From Thinopyrum elongatum (lineage: Eukaryota > Streptophyta > Magnoliopsida > Poales > Poaceae), in assembly GCA_011799875.1 (NCBI GenBank), contig CM022301.1:213921888-213985887 (forward strand): a stretch of 64,000 nt of DNA. Direction: 5' to 3'. Under the pieces are notes generated by a model. It was not told the origin of the DNA. It saw only the letters and a list, made by a program, of their open reading frames with translations, and ran no database searches. Position 1 is the first letter of the stretch; every line of letters begins with the position of its first letter. The position numbers and the translations under genes are program-made. This document shows, piece after piece, positions 1-12,400 of the stretch.

Positions 1-1096
1 ATTGCACCCCTTCCGGAGCACCCATATGCATTGCACATCATATCTTGCATTCCATGACATATCTTGCATCATGTTGCTTGCGCATTGCACCATGATTGAT
101 TGTGGTTCCGTTGTTTGTGTTCTTACTTTGGGTAGAGCTGGGAGACGAGTTCGTGAACGAGGACCCTGTCGAGTACGTTCACGAGGAGCAAGCTTTCGTT
201 CCCACTAAGGACATTTCAGGAAAGATGATCATTACCTCCGATATCACTTCTATCTTTGCTTGCTAGTTGTTCATTCTACCGCTATGTCGCGCTACCTACC
301 ACTTGTTTATCAAGCCTCCCTTATTGCCATGTCAAGCCTCTAACCCACCTTCCTAGCAAACCATTGTTTGGCTATCTTACCGCTTTTGCTCAGCCCCTCT
401 TATATCGTTGCTAGTTGCAGGTGCGGTGCAGGTTGTTCCATGTTGGAACATGGATATGTTAGGATATCACAATACCTCTTATTTAATTAATGCACCTATA
501 TACTTGGTAAAGGGTGGAAGGCTTGGCCTTTTGCTTCATGTTTTGTTCCACTCTTGCCGCCTTAGTTTCCGTTATACCGGTGTTATGTTCCTTGATTTTG
601 CGTTCCTAACACGGTCGGGGTTTATGGGCCCCCCTTGACAGTTCGCTTTGAATAAAACTCTTCCAGCAAGGCCCAACTTTGGTTTTATCATTTGCCTAAT
701 AACAACTAAAACTTGCATAGGGAGTAATTAACCCGAGGATTCTTAATCAACAACCCGGGCCAGTGCTCCTCATGAGTGTTGGTCCAAACCGGGCAGCCTG
801 CGAGGCCACCACGGGGAAACTCAAGGTCTGGTTTTACTCGTAGCTTGACCCATCCGATCATGGCCTGAGACGAGATACGCGTGGCTACTATCAGGGTGTC
901 GGCACGTCGGGAGGTCTTGCTGGTTTTGTTTTACCATTGTCGAAATGTCTTGTGAACCGGGATTCCGAGCTTGATCGGGTTGTTCCGGGAGGAGGATTTT
1001 CCTCCGTTGATCATGAGAGCTTGTCATGGGCTAAGTTGGGACACCCCTGCAGGGTTTAAACTTATGAGAGCCGTGCCCGCGGTTATGTGGCAGATG
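1..1096 (-). mobile_element. Gypsy-type LTR, left part (interrupted by the Tekay element)
   Basis: This is LTR-like sequence that continues, after removal of the Tekay insertion, at 25868. The five bases at 1092-1096 (AGATG) are repeated at 25863-25867, so the two parts were once contiguous. No protein domain is visible. One plus-strand stretch, 135-266, reads as an acidic 43-residue peptide ending in TAG and is preceded by an AG. The other end of this LTR lies outside the window. The orientation is inferred from the TGTAACGCC start seen on the minus strand at 26594. I do not name the family. Confidence 0.6.
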
Positions 1097-4000
1097 TGTG
1101 GCGCCCCCGACTCAATCGTACACTAATCATACACGCAAACGTGTACGATCAAGCACAGGGACTCACGGGAAGATATCACAACACAAATCTAACACAATCT
1201 AAATGGAGATCCACAATATTACAGACCGGGGATCCGCAGATCCGAATACATAAGTCAGTCATACAAATACTATCTGAGTACAGACATAGTTAGACAAGTT
1301 TTGCCTTAAGAAGGCTAGCACAAACAACGACACTAGATCAAAAGGCGTTGGCCTCCTGCCTGGGAGCCTCCGATCCTACTCCTGGTCTGCTGGCTCGATC
1401 CAGTAGTCCGTACCATCTGGACCCTCCTGGTAGTAAGCTCCTGAGGTGGCATCTGGCTCCGGGGCTCCATCGTATGGTGTATCATCAAGGTGGGGTATGG
1501 GGAAAAAGGGAAAATAAAGCAACCGTTAGTACTCATCCGAAGTACTCAGCAAGCAAGGATCTATACTACATATGCAACATTATCAATGGAAAAAGGCTGT
1601 ATATGTGGACTGGGCTGCAGAAATGCCAGAATAGAGAGAAGGCCTAGTCCTATCGAAGACTAGCATCTGCACGAAGCCATCATCTTGCAGCAGTAGAAGA
1701 GAGTAGAATAGCATTTTATTTAGCAAACATGTTGAAGCAAAGCCTAGAGATCCTTCCTCGACTCCCAGCGAGAAAGCGATCCCGAAGCTTCAATTATGTA
1801 ACAAGTTTCCAGTTCAAGTAGTAGATCGGGATACACAAACTGAGCGTCCTTTACTGTAGGACCGGCTATCGATAGATAATTCATCCCTGCAGGGGTGCAC
1901 TACTGTTACCCAACACGCTCGATCAACTCTGGCCAGACACACTTGCTGGGTAATGCCCGTCCTCGGAAGATCAACATGAAGCAACGCCCTACCTAGGCTC
2001 GGCAGAGAGGTCAGCACGCCGAACTAACCTATGCACCCAGAGGTCTTGGGCCATCGCCCTGGGCACCCTGCGCATTGCGAGACTGGCCGGGGTGCAGGCG
2101 CGACACTGAACTCGTCAGTGAAGTATCCAGCCCAATCCCGACAATCAGCCCGCACGGTGAATCGTGACGTCTGACGAGCTTTCGGGAGAAATGTACATCG
2201 CAGAGGGCCCCATAACCATTATCCCGCGTGGTGGTAGTGCGTATAGGGCACGTCGACCCACTCAGATCACACACCCAAATTCAATAGGCTCAATTAGTAT
2301 CACGCGGAGACAATCAGAGTCTCTGATGCTCCGCCACAATATCACACTCGAGTGCCCTTCCGGCACACTCGACATCATAGATCCCCAGCGGGTACCCACC
2401 AGGGTGGTCCCGCCTGTAACAAAGGTCAAGGTAACCATGTGGTCATAACGTCAAAGGGGAAAACCCGAGGAATCACCCTCGGCGGATTCCACTCGACGAA
2501 ATCATCAGGGTGAACATATGAGGCATCACCCTCGAGGTTCACACTGAGGGGTCGCACGACAGAGCCGTATCGGAAGTGGAGAAGGAGGAATCACCCTCGA
2601 TGACCATGACCGAACAGCTACACTGCAGAGTATTCACCAGGAGTGCGTTACGAGGTATCACCCTCGGCACTCGATAGTTACTATGCAGAGTCGTACAACT
2701 AAAGGGGGTGTGAAGTGAGGTGTCGGTCTCTGGTCGACGATCACGTTGATCGAGTCGTCGATGATCAAGCAGGGGCAACAAGGATAAGGTGGTGGGGGTC
2801 ACTGATGGTTCACTACCAACCTATACTAGAAGTTTAACATAGGCAGGTAAGGTAACATTAAACAGGTTACAAAAGTAGGCTATGCATCAGAATAGGAGCA
2901 AACATTTAATAGTAGCAAAATCTAATGCAAGCAGGAGAAATGGAATGGGCGATATCTGGATGCTCAAAGGGGGGGCTTGCCTGGTTGCTCTGGCAAGAGA
3001 GAGGGGTCGTCAACGGGCTGCTCGTCGGTAGTGTAGTCGTACCCAGGTGCAGCGTCGTCGGTCTCGGCGTCTATCAAGAGAGAAGCAGGGGGAGAGAAAC
3101 AATAAATTCACGGCAATAATGCAAACAATATGTATGACATGCCTAAATGATATGCCTGAGTGTTCTACTGCCTAACTAAATGATTTAGTTAATTTAGGAA
3201 TTTATTCGAATTTATTTAATCAACAATGGGCACTATTCATTTATCGAATTCGGTCTAAAAGTTCAATGTTTATATAGCTAGGGGCATCTGACAGGAATAC
3301 GGAGGGCGTATTCGGGTTCGTATCGGAATTCTGAGCAAGTTTCATATGTAAATTATTTTCATCAGAGTTACGGTTTATTTAATATGATTTTCTAAAGTTT
3401 TAAACATTTTCTGAATTTAATTATTAATTTAAATTCGAATTATCTAGAATAGTGAATAATGACATCAGCATAAGGTCAGGGTGATGTCAGCAGGTCAACT
3501 CTGGCTGACCAGAGTCAAACCTGACAGGTGGGTCCTATGGGACCCACATGTCAGTGACAGTGTTAACTAAACAGAGTTAGTTTAATCTAATTAACTTAAT
3601 TAGATGGTGGGCCCTACTGGTCAGTGAGAGATTAGATTACTAATTAGCTAATTAATTAATTAATAGTTTTATTTATTTTTAATAAACGTTTAGCGGTGGG
3701 GCCCGCGTGTCAGTGACACGGGTTGCCCAGTCAGCAGCGCTGACTGGTCAACGGACCCCACGGGGCCCAGTGGCAGTGGCACTGGGGGCAGGCCCCAGCT
3801 GGCCACGTCGGCGCCGGCCGCAGGAGACACGCCGGTGAGCGCCGGACGCGGCAGAGAACTCCGGCGAGCCCGGAAATGTGCTACGATGGGTCGTTTTGCG
3901 CGCGGTCACTTGCGTTCGAACGAGAAGATCGCCCCGCATCAAACGGTGGTAGTTTCGCGACCTGGGACCGCCGGAATCGGTGCCGGTGACGAGCCGTGGC

Positions 4001-5155
4001 GGAGACCGAAACGGGAGCTAGTCGGGCTTGGCTTTGGAGCACGCGAGCGGCCGTTCTAACTAGCTAGGCGAGGTATACGGCGCACAAGGTGCACGCCAGA
4101 GCAGGCGGGCGAGCCCGCAGCGGCGGACCGAGCACGGCGTCGGAGGCGGCTCGCTGCAGGACTCGCGCGAGGCCAGAGAGAGAGAGAGGAGGAGGTGGGG
4201 TTCACATTGAACCTGCAGATGTGCTAGCGTAGGCTCGGGGAAGACTTGGGGCGGCAGATCGACGTCGGCGACCACCGGGCAGAGGCAGCGGAGATGGTAG
4301 CGATGGCGATGGAGGAGGTCCTCCCGGCTTGTTCTAGCCAGCGTAGCCGACGTAGCCGACGTCGGGGAGGCCGCTGGACACGTCGGAGCGACGAGGAGGG
4401 CTTGGTGGTCGCGCGATCTAGGAAGGCGCAGCCATGGCGGCGTCGGGAAAGGTGAGGGGAACGAGGAGGAGGGCGAACAGGGCGGCTAGGGTTCACCAGA
4501 GGGGTCAAGGGGACTCTTATCCACGTCGAGAGGGCGGAACGCACGCTGTCGAGCGAGGCAGAGGGGGGCCTGGGGTGCGCGCGCGTGCGCATTCGACAGC
4601 GGGGCGGCGGTGAGCAGTGAGAGGTGGAAGGAGGCGCGGGGTGGGCTGGGCCGCGGCTGTAGCGAGCAGGCCTAGTGCACAGTAGCTTCTTTTGGCCTTT
4701 TTCCTTTTCTCTTTTTCTGTTTCTTTCTTTTCTGTTTTGTTAATTATTTGGGCCCCAAATGGATTTTGTAAAAAGTGTGAGCTAGTCCTTAAATATCAGT
4801 GCACTATACCCTAACACCAAAAACTAGTTTGGGCAAAACATCATTTCATATTTGATCTAGATTAATTAAAAGGCTATTAAATATTATTTCCAGCCACTGT
4901 TAAAAGAGGTATGGGTCACCTAATTAATTTATTAAATGTTGGTTACAATTTTAGAATGGTCTCTGTAATATTTGTTAGTTATTGAACATTTTAGTTTCTA
5001 TGTTGAACAACTCTTATTTTCCACTTACATTTAAATTTGAATTTGAGTTAGGAGTTGAAATGCAATATGATGCTATTAATGATTTGGCACTGTTAAACAT
5101 GCTGACTTGTCATTATCAAAAGTGATTACTATGGCTAATGACATGGGGTGTTATA
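1097..5155 (-). repeat. Tekay element 3' LTR (4,059 bp)
   Basis: This copy starts TGTGGCGCCC on the plus strand and ends GGTGTTATA, where the other LTR has GTTACA, so the terminal CA has mutated. It aligns along its whole length with 21783-25862. It holds a GC-rich segment at about 3700-4670 that resembles a grass gene 5' region, AT-rich segments on both sides, and four ATCACCCTCG motifs at about 2472, 2525, 2590 and 2657. In the first roughly 415 bases I count about 17 mismatches against the other LTR by hand. No gene is seen in it. Confidence 0.95.
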
Positions 5156-5168
5156 ATTCTCATCATCT
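5156..5168 (-). other. Polypurine tract region of the Tekay element
   Basis: On the minus strand the bases directly before the 3' LTR read GATGATGAGAAT, a purine-rich stretch in the position of the plus-strand primer. It is short and not perfectly purine. Confidence 0.5.
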
Positions 5169-5191
5169 ATCAAGAATTCTCGTCCCGAGAA

Positions 5192-6838
5192 TTAAGAGGA
5201 AGACTGAAAGAAAGCGGGGTATTCTTCGCGAAGACGATCCTCGCGTTCCCAAGTGGCTTCATCTTCAGAATGATTCGACCACTGAACTTTGAGGAATTTG
5301 ATTGAATTTTGATGAGTCTGACGTTCAGCTTCATCAAGAACACGGATGGGATATTCTGGATAAGACAGATCTTCCCATAATTCAAGCACTTCGTGATCCA
5401 CAGCTCGAATAGGATCCTTGAAGCAGCGACGGAGTTGGGATACATGAAAGACATCATGTACTTGTGAAAGATTTGGCGGCAATTGCAACTGATATGCCAC
5501 CTCTCCTCGACGGGCAAGAATACGAAATGGGCCAATGTAACGAGGAGCTAACTTGCCTTTGATTCCGAACCTATGAGTGCCTTTCAACGGAGTGACGTGG
5601 AGGTAAGCTTGTTCGCCAGGTTGATAGACCATTTCCTGGTGCTTTCGGTCATAGTTGCTCTTCTGACGAGACTGAGCAATTTTCAGATGTTCACGGACAA
5701 TGCGGACTTATTCTTCTACTTGTTGGATAATGTCCGGTCCGACGAGTGAGCATTCCCCAGTTTCTGACCAATTCAGAGGGGTTTGACACTTACGACCGTA
5801 TAGAACTTCAAACGGTGCCATCTTCAAACTAGCTTGATAGCTATTGTTGTAAGAGAATTCAGCATACGGAAGGGATTCCTCCCATTTCTTACCGAAGGAG
5901 ATGACGTAAGCTCGAAGCATATCTTCGAGCACTTGATTAACTTGTTCGACTTGACCCTGTGACAGAGGGTGAAAAGTGGTGCTGAAAGACAGATGAGTTC
6001 CCATAGCTTCTTGGAAACTATTCCAGAATCTGGAGGTGAAGAGGCTGCCACGATCAGAACTGATCTCCAACGTAACACCATGGAGTGAGACAATTCGGGA
6101 AACATACAAGTCCGCTAACTGGCTAGCAGTGATTGTCTTCTTAACTGGCAGAAAGTGAGCAACCTTGGAGAATCGGTCAATGACGATAAAAATAGCATCA
6201 TGACCCTTCTGAGATCTGGGAAAACCAGTAATGAAGTCCATTTGGACCTTGTCCCATTTCCATTCAGGAATTGCAAGGGGTTGCAGGGTTCCAGCGGGCC
6301 TTTGATGTTCTGCTTTAATGCGGCGGCAAACGTCACACTCAGAAACATAACGAGCAATATCTCGTTTCATATTTGGCCACCAGTATCTTTGACAAATGTC
6401 ACGGTACATCTTTGTGCTACCAGGGTGAATAGACAGAGGAGTGTCATGAGCTTCCTTCATAACGTGTTCTCTCTCATCCTTGAACTTGGGTACGAAGAGA
6501 CGGTGTTGGAAGAATAGGATCCCATCATCATCAAGATGTAATTCCGACGGTTTTCCTTTTTTGAGGTATCGCTTGATCCTTTCAACTTCAGAGTCATACC
6601 GTTGCATAGTCTTAATGCTGTGTTCTAAATCTGGTTCGACGACCAGGGTATGGAGGTAACCCTGTGGAACAATATGGAGGTTTAACTTGCGAAGTTCTTC
6701 ATAAAGGAGAGGTTGTGCTTCCTGAACCATAAGGTTGCTGCAATAAGCCTTGCGACTCAAAGCATCGGCCATTACATTAGCCTTGCCAGGGGTGTATGAG
6801 ATATTCATATCATAATCGGCAATTGTTTCGAGCCATCT
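5192..6838 (-). pseudogene. Tekay pol, C-terminal part: RNase H end, integrase and chromodomain
   Basis: This is the same frame as the RT segment, entered after a TAA at 6839-6841. It continues the RNase H tail (PGKANVMADALSRK), then the integrase zinc finger (H-H-C-C, ending CDVCRRIKAEHQRPAG), then the catalytic core with Asp in QMDFITGFP, Asp in SSDRGSLF and Glu in GQVEQVNQ. A second TAA at 5708-5710 interrupts the frame. The remainder is the GPF-type integrase C-terminus and a chromodomain (KVQWSNHSEDEATWE), which in chromoviruses directs insertion toward modified chromatin. The frame stops at 5192-5194. Two nonsense codons make it a pseudogene. The frame is otherwise well kept, so the element is fairly young. 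Confidence 0.93.
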
Positions 6839-8272
6839 TTATTGACGAAGGTTCAGATCTGGTTGAGTATATAAATACTTCAAACTTTGGTGATCCGTGT
6901 ATATCTCACAATGATTACCGAGAAGGTAATGTCGCCATAGCTTCAGGGCATAAATAACCGCAGAAAGTTCAAGATCGTGCACTGGGTAATTTTCTTCGTG
7001 AGGACGCAATTGTCGGGAGGCATAAGCAATCACTTTGCATTCTTGCATTAGGACACAGCCTAATCCTTGACACGAGGCATCACAGTATATCACAAAATCC
7101 TTTTGGGAATTCGGGGGTGCTAAGACTGGGGCAGATGTCAATTTATCTTTTAGTGTCTGAAAGCTTTCTTGACATTTTTCTGTCCACTCAAATTTAACAC
7201 CTTTGTGAAGCAGATTTGTCAATGGTTTTGCAATCTTGGAAAAGTTCTCAACGAATCGACGGCAATAACTAGCAAGTCCGAGAAAACTTTTGACTTGCTT
7301 AACATTCTTCGGGGGAGTCCAGTCAAGAATAGCCTGAACTCGTTCGGGGTTAACACCAATTCCATCCTTGGCAATCACATGACCAAGGTAAGTTACTTCA
7401 GAAAGCCAAAATTCACATTTGGAATACTTGGCATACAACTGGTGTTCTCGGAGCCTTTCCAGTACCAGACGGAGGTGTTCAGCATGTTCTTCTTTATTCT
7501 TTGAATAGATAAGGATATCATCCAAATAAACCACGATGAATTTGTCGAGGTAATCCATGAATATATAATTCATCAGACGAGGGAAAGTTGCTGGAGCATT
7601 CGTTAGGCCAGATGACATAACGGTGTATTCATAGGAGCCATAACGAGTGACGAATGCAGTCTTGGGAATATCCTCTTCACGGACACGGATCTGGTGATAA
7701 CCCAACCTCAAGTCGAGTTTAGAGAACACCGACGATCCAGCAAGTTGATCATAAAGATCATTGATCCGGGGCAGTGGGTATTTATTCTGGATTGTGGCTT
7801 GGTTAATGGGCCGATAATCCTGAACCAATCGGTTAGTTCCATCCTTCTTCTTAACAAAGAGTGAAGGTGCTCCCCAAGCAGAGGAACTGGGGCGGATGAA
7901 ACCACTCTTAAGTGACTTGTCGATTTCTTCCTTAAGCTCGAGTAGGTGATGCGGAGGCATCTTATAAGGTCGATTGGCAATAGGGACAGTGCCAGGCTTC
8001 AAGTCAATGACAAACTCGACAGCTCTAGCCAGGGGTATTCCTAGAAGTTCTTCTGGAAAGACGTCTGTAAAATCTCGAATGACAGGAACGTTCTCGATCC
8101 CTCCCAGAGGTGAGGCGTTCAAAGCATTCAGAACATATATCTGAGCTTCAGCGTCCCGTGTAATGCGGGCGGTATAGTTCACTATCTCATCGGAGGGGTG
8201 AAGAAGTTGGACGACTTTAGTGGCACAATTGATCGAAGCAGTGTGAGCTTTCAACCAATCCATTCCGAGTAT
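6839..8272 (-). pseudogene. Tekay pol, central part: reverse transcriptase and RNase H
   Basis: The frame begins at the CACTA junction with the protease tail ([10 protein letters not shown]), a segment that normally follows the retropepsin core. RT motifs follow: [31 protein letters not shown], and the catalytic YLDD encoded at about 7517-7528. The RNase H domain has the active-site DASCQGLG and [14 protein letters not shown] at 6839-6841 ends it just after NLRQ. It shares one reading frame with the gag segment across the CACTA insertion. The transposon plus its TSD is 10,743 bp, a multiple of three, but the transposon itself contains stops, so no through-translation is expected. Confidence 0.94.
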
Positions 8273-8690
8273 CACTACTAGAAAAAAGGCTGTTAGTGGC
8301 GCACCAGTTTTTGCTATTAATGGCGCACTATAGGTGCGCCACTATTAACACGCCACTAGTAACAAATAGTAATGGCGCACCTCTGGTGCGCCATTAGTAT
8401 CCCAGATAATAGTGGCGCACCACATAGTGCGCCATTACTATGCCTCCTAGGGGGCCATATTTACCTTCACGTATGCCCCCAAGTGCGGCATTACTATGCC
8501 CCATAATGCGCCACTAGTATTTAGCCTTGGTGCGCCACTAATGCTTAATATGGTGCGCCACAACTAGGGGCCATATTTGCTTTCACCTATGCCCCAAGTG
8601 CGCCATTACTATGCCCGATAATGCGCCACTGGTATTTATCTTGGTGCGCCACTAATTCTAAATTTGGTGCGCCACTACTATGAATATTAG
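8273..8690. repeat. CACTA left terminus and subterminal repeats
   Basis: The terminal inverted repeat CACTACTAGAAAAAA is followed by about 400 bp dense in the GTGGCGCAC motif in both orientations, often as small hairpins (for example 8322-8343, 8373-8394 and 8412-8435). A related block, GGGGCCATATTT...TATGCCCC, occurs twice (from about 8451 and 8576). In CACTA elements such subterminal repeats are transposase binding sites. The remaining stretch to 8906 is AT-rich and holds no gene I can see. Confidence 0.9.
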
Positions 8691-8906
8691 GAATTATTAT
8701 TTTTTGCTTTTCTGGTATTTGCACAGGTTACAAAATACGTTACAGCACAGAATATAAACATCACAAAATAGAATTCATCATATTAGTCTCCAAATTCGAA
8801 ATAGCGAACAAAGTTCAAACATTAGCCAAGTTTAGGTCTCGAGACATTAGCAAAGTTCATCATATTAGCGAGTTTGTTGTCACATTACAAAGTTGATATC
8901 GATCAT

Positions 8907-9158
8907 CTAAACTACCATCACATAGAAGAGAGCTGCGGTCACGATGAGCATCATCGCGATGAAACTGGTCTTCATCCGGTTCCTCCTCCGCTCCCTCCTC
9001 TCTCCCGCTAGATAGCGCGCGTATCTAGCTTCCGCCTCCGCCCTAGTGGTGTACCCTTTGTAACTGTTACCGCTGAAACGGTGAACCTGTCTCTGACACT
9101 CCTCCCAGTCGTCGTAGACTCCGGGAACCTTACCCTTGTACACGACATACGACGGCAT
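8907..9158 (-). CDS. Small protein: RNase H1-type hybrid-binding (viroplasmin-like) domain plus C-terminal membrane helix
   Basis: This 83-residue open frame starts at an ATG in a fair plant context (gagATGccg). Residues 1 to about 48 match the caulimovirus viroplasmin/RNase H1 N-terminal domain: YVVYKGKVPGVYDDWEEC, then QVHRFSGNSYKGY and TRAEAEARY. This fold binds RNA-DNA hybrids or dsRNA in RNase H1. Residues 49-61 are strongly basic (GERRERRRNRMK). Residues 62-83 are a hydrophobic segment ending at the stop, a likely tail anchor. It lies downstream of the 1,086-residue CACTA gene on the same strand and about 630 bp from the left terminus. There is no RNase H catalytic domain. An AG precedes the ATG region, so it could also be a 3' exon. 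The role in transposition is unknown. Confidence 0.75.
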   Translation of the reverse strand: MPSYVVYKGKVPGVYDDWEECQRQVHRFSGNSYKGYTTRAEAEARYARYLAGERRERRRNRMKTSFIAMMLIVTAALFYVMVV

Positions 9159-9418
9159 CTCTATGCACTAGACAAACAAAACGTTAGTAGCAATTCACAG
9201 ATAATATATAAGCAATATATAAGTATGCAACAAAAGGATCGGAAGAGAAAAGCAACACATTAATAGCACGATTCATGGTCCTACTAATAAATAGCATCGA
9301 TTACATATAAGTTGAAAGACTGTCCAAACTAAAGAGACATACAAGTTCATTAAAGTTTAATTACAACATGAGCTAATCGATATTTCAGAACTACGTAGCA
9401 TCAATACTTTCGACTCGA

Positions 9419-12400
9419 CTAAGGGACCGGAGCGTGGATGAAGCCGCCGTCTTTCGTGATGGTCATGAATGTGCAATCGTTGTCAGCCTGCATTTGTAGC
9501 GTTGTTTCTATTTCACTGTTGGACAATTGATATTTGAGGTAGAACTGCCCCGAGGTACGAAGGACATCTTGATAGATGATTTCCGCAAACTCCGACTGGA
9601 TGCGAAAGAATTCTTGTCTGATGTCCTCGTCCTGGATTGCCGACAAGCGTGCGGCCCAATCTTTGAGATTATTTGGTAGCATAAGGTGATTATGGTCCCG
9701 TACGATCGCCCGCATGTGATGGAGGGCGTAGTAGGCATCCTTCTGACTGCCAGGCGGCTGCTTGACGCAGGGGAACGTCGTTACGTGGGTGAACACGTGC
9801 TTGTCGTACCTACAAATTGGCCTCCTGAAGGTGCCTCCAGATTTGGCGTAGCCGGGGAGAGCATCATCAAGAACTTTCTCCATATTTGTGTAGTCTTTCT
9901 TCGACTGACGGTCCGAGTCGAAATACGTGGCCATGGAATATTTCGGGCTTAAGAGGATGAGTGTGCAATGTGTGTCACTGCACAAAACACGGAATGTTAG
10001 AAAAAAAAAGAACGATCAAAATCTAAGAAATCATATGTTACGGGGCGGTGAGGGGATGACTTACTCAGAAAAGTAAGGCACGAGGAAGTTATCCTTATCT
10101 GGGTTCGCCAGAATGACACCTTCGAGGTATGAACTCGTGACTTGCCAGTCCCCAGTGCTGCCCAAGATCTTGGCACGCATGTAGAAGGGGTCGACTATCA
10201 TGATGTCCGGGGTCTTGTCTCTAATGATCCGCATCTCCATACTGAGCGAAAATAGCCGAATGAAGGTGTAGTGCAGCGGATGAAGGTTAAACATAGCGAA
10301 GATGTCATCAAACCGCAGGACGATCATACGCCCGATGGTGCTATCGACAAAGCCCTTGCCCTCTGGCACCTTGGCCACAAAAACTGGGTATGCCACATCA
10401 TTCTCGGAGAGACGCCGCTTCTCCATAGAAAGAACACTGTCATGCAGACTCCGCATAGCACCGGTTGCAGCATTGAGCAGATTAGTCGGTAGCATCGGCC
10501 TACCCGCCACATGCACCCTCCTCGAGATATCCTTAGGTATTGGTGGCCCATCCTGAGCACGGATTGTACTCGGTGCCGGCTGGCTCGCACCCTTGTTATT
10601 TTTTCTTTTCTGTCCCTTCTGCTTCTTCTGCTGTAATGGGATCGAGTTCTGCTCAGAGACCACCTTCTTGAGTGTGTTGGGGCTGATAATATTTTGCACC
10701 TCGGCTATTTGAGTCTCGGTGAAGGCGGCAGCTGGAGGCGTCTCCTGAGAACTGAACGCCAGACGACGCCTGTTGCAATTGGGTTTCTCCGCGGTACCAG
10801 CTAGATCGCGATCGTCTTTTGCAGGGTTGGGTTCTTGAGAAGGAGGCCCCAAGAATTCATCACCGTACCCATGTTCGTTGAAGTACTTATCGACATTGGA
10901 AAATGTACCATCGTCGTCGTCCGGATCCTGTGCCATATGCATGTCCGGATCAGCTGACGGCGGTAGCGTTGTGACTGTCTTGCCATGGCTTGGCGCCGGC
11001 ACGACTGGCGGTGCTGTCTGTGGGGTGGTGTCCCCCGCCCCCAAACGAATCTGGCTCTTCGACCAAAGCATGGACCAGCTTAAGCAGGCGCTGAGGGTCA
11101 TCACATCATCTTCGTCGGCCCCAGGGGGTCGAAACGGAGGTAACAAGTCGTCGCAGCCCCGCAGCACCCGAACCAGTTGAACACTATACACGGTGGGTGG
11201 CATCGGATTACCGTGGAACACGCGGTTGCCCGTTTGAACGATTTTGGCCTTGGCGACATCGATCAACTCGCTGTCCATGAAGTGCAGGAGAGTGCATGGA
11301 ACGTCGGCGGCGCCCTGCAAAAACATGTAGGGCGTCAGGGATGCCCAGTCAAAGGCAAGGAGATGAAGTCATCGGCCGAGGCTTAGTTACCGTGATGGTG
11401 TCAAGCTCGGCTAATGTCGAGGCACCGCCAACGGCGGGCTTGCAAGTGACGGAGGGGCCACTTGCTGCCGAGGTGCCGGCCGGCGTATTCTTCCCACACC
11501 CGGGTGCATTAAGCTCCAATGCCGGCGCCGATGCCGGAGACACCAATGCCGCCTCCGCCGGAGACACCAATGCTGGCGCGTTGTGCGAGTTGCTGCCCGT
11601 GAAGCTGGGAATCGGGGGTGGCCCCTGTTGGCCGCCCGCAATCCACGCCTGCAACCCCTCAAGCAAGGTAGGCATAATGGCGGTGATCGTCTCTCCCAGT
11701 TGGTCTCGCACTTGCTCTTGGACTATCTCCGGAATCCGCGCCACTTGTGCCTTGAGTTCTTTAACCTCGCGCTCCTGGCTTTCCGAGCTGGTCTTTCTTT
11801 CCTTTCGCCCAGCCTTATAGTATTCTGACCATTTCGTGGACAAGCCTTTGCCGGCCACACGACCAGCTGACGACGGCTTACTGAACTTATCCTTGTGTTT
11901 CATTACGTTCAACGCCCTATTTAAAGTGGTGTCCCAAGGGGCAGACGGGGAGCTCTGAGACCCCGCGCTACTGCTTTCAGTTTCCTGCGTAAGGAACATG
12001 AACCATTTAGAAATTTGGCTTCATTAATTAGAATGCAACCATATGGAGCTAATTACGCGGGGGTGTATTCCTTACCAGAACAAGCTCAAGCGCCTTCACC
12101 TTCGGATCCGTGGTAAGCTCCTTTGTTACCGGGTCCACCTTGTACCGGGCCCTGACATAGTTCCTGGTCTGCTTTTCATGGTATTTATCGAAGAGGGGCG
12201 GTAGGCCTTGCTCGGCACGCTCCGCGTCCTCCTTGTCCCATATAGGTTCCGCCACTCTATAACCGCCGGGACCGAGTTTGTGGACCCCTAAGTTCAAGTC
12301 CCGCATATCTTTCCCCCACTGACTTGATTCCACGGATGCGTTGCTCTCGCACTTGATCTTGAACTCCAGGTAGTCAGCTTCGCTGATCGAAGGATTTGTC

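Noticed and set aside
2164..2448. 94-codon plus-strand frame open in both Tekay LTRs (also 22850-23134)
   Set aside because: It is antisense to the element, has no domain or codon-like pattern, and openness in both copies follows from LTR identity.
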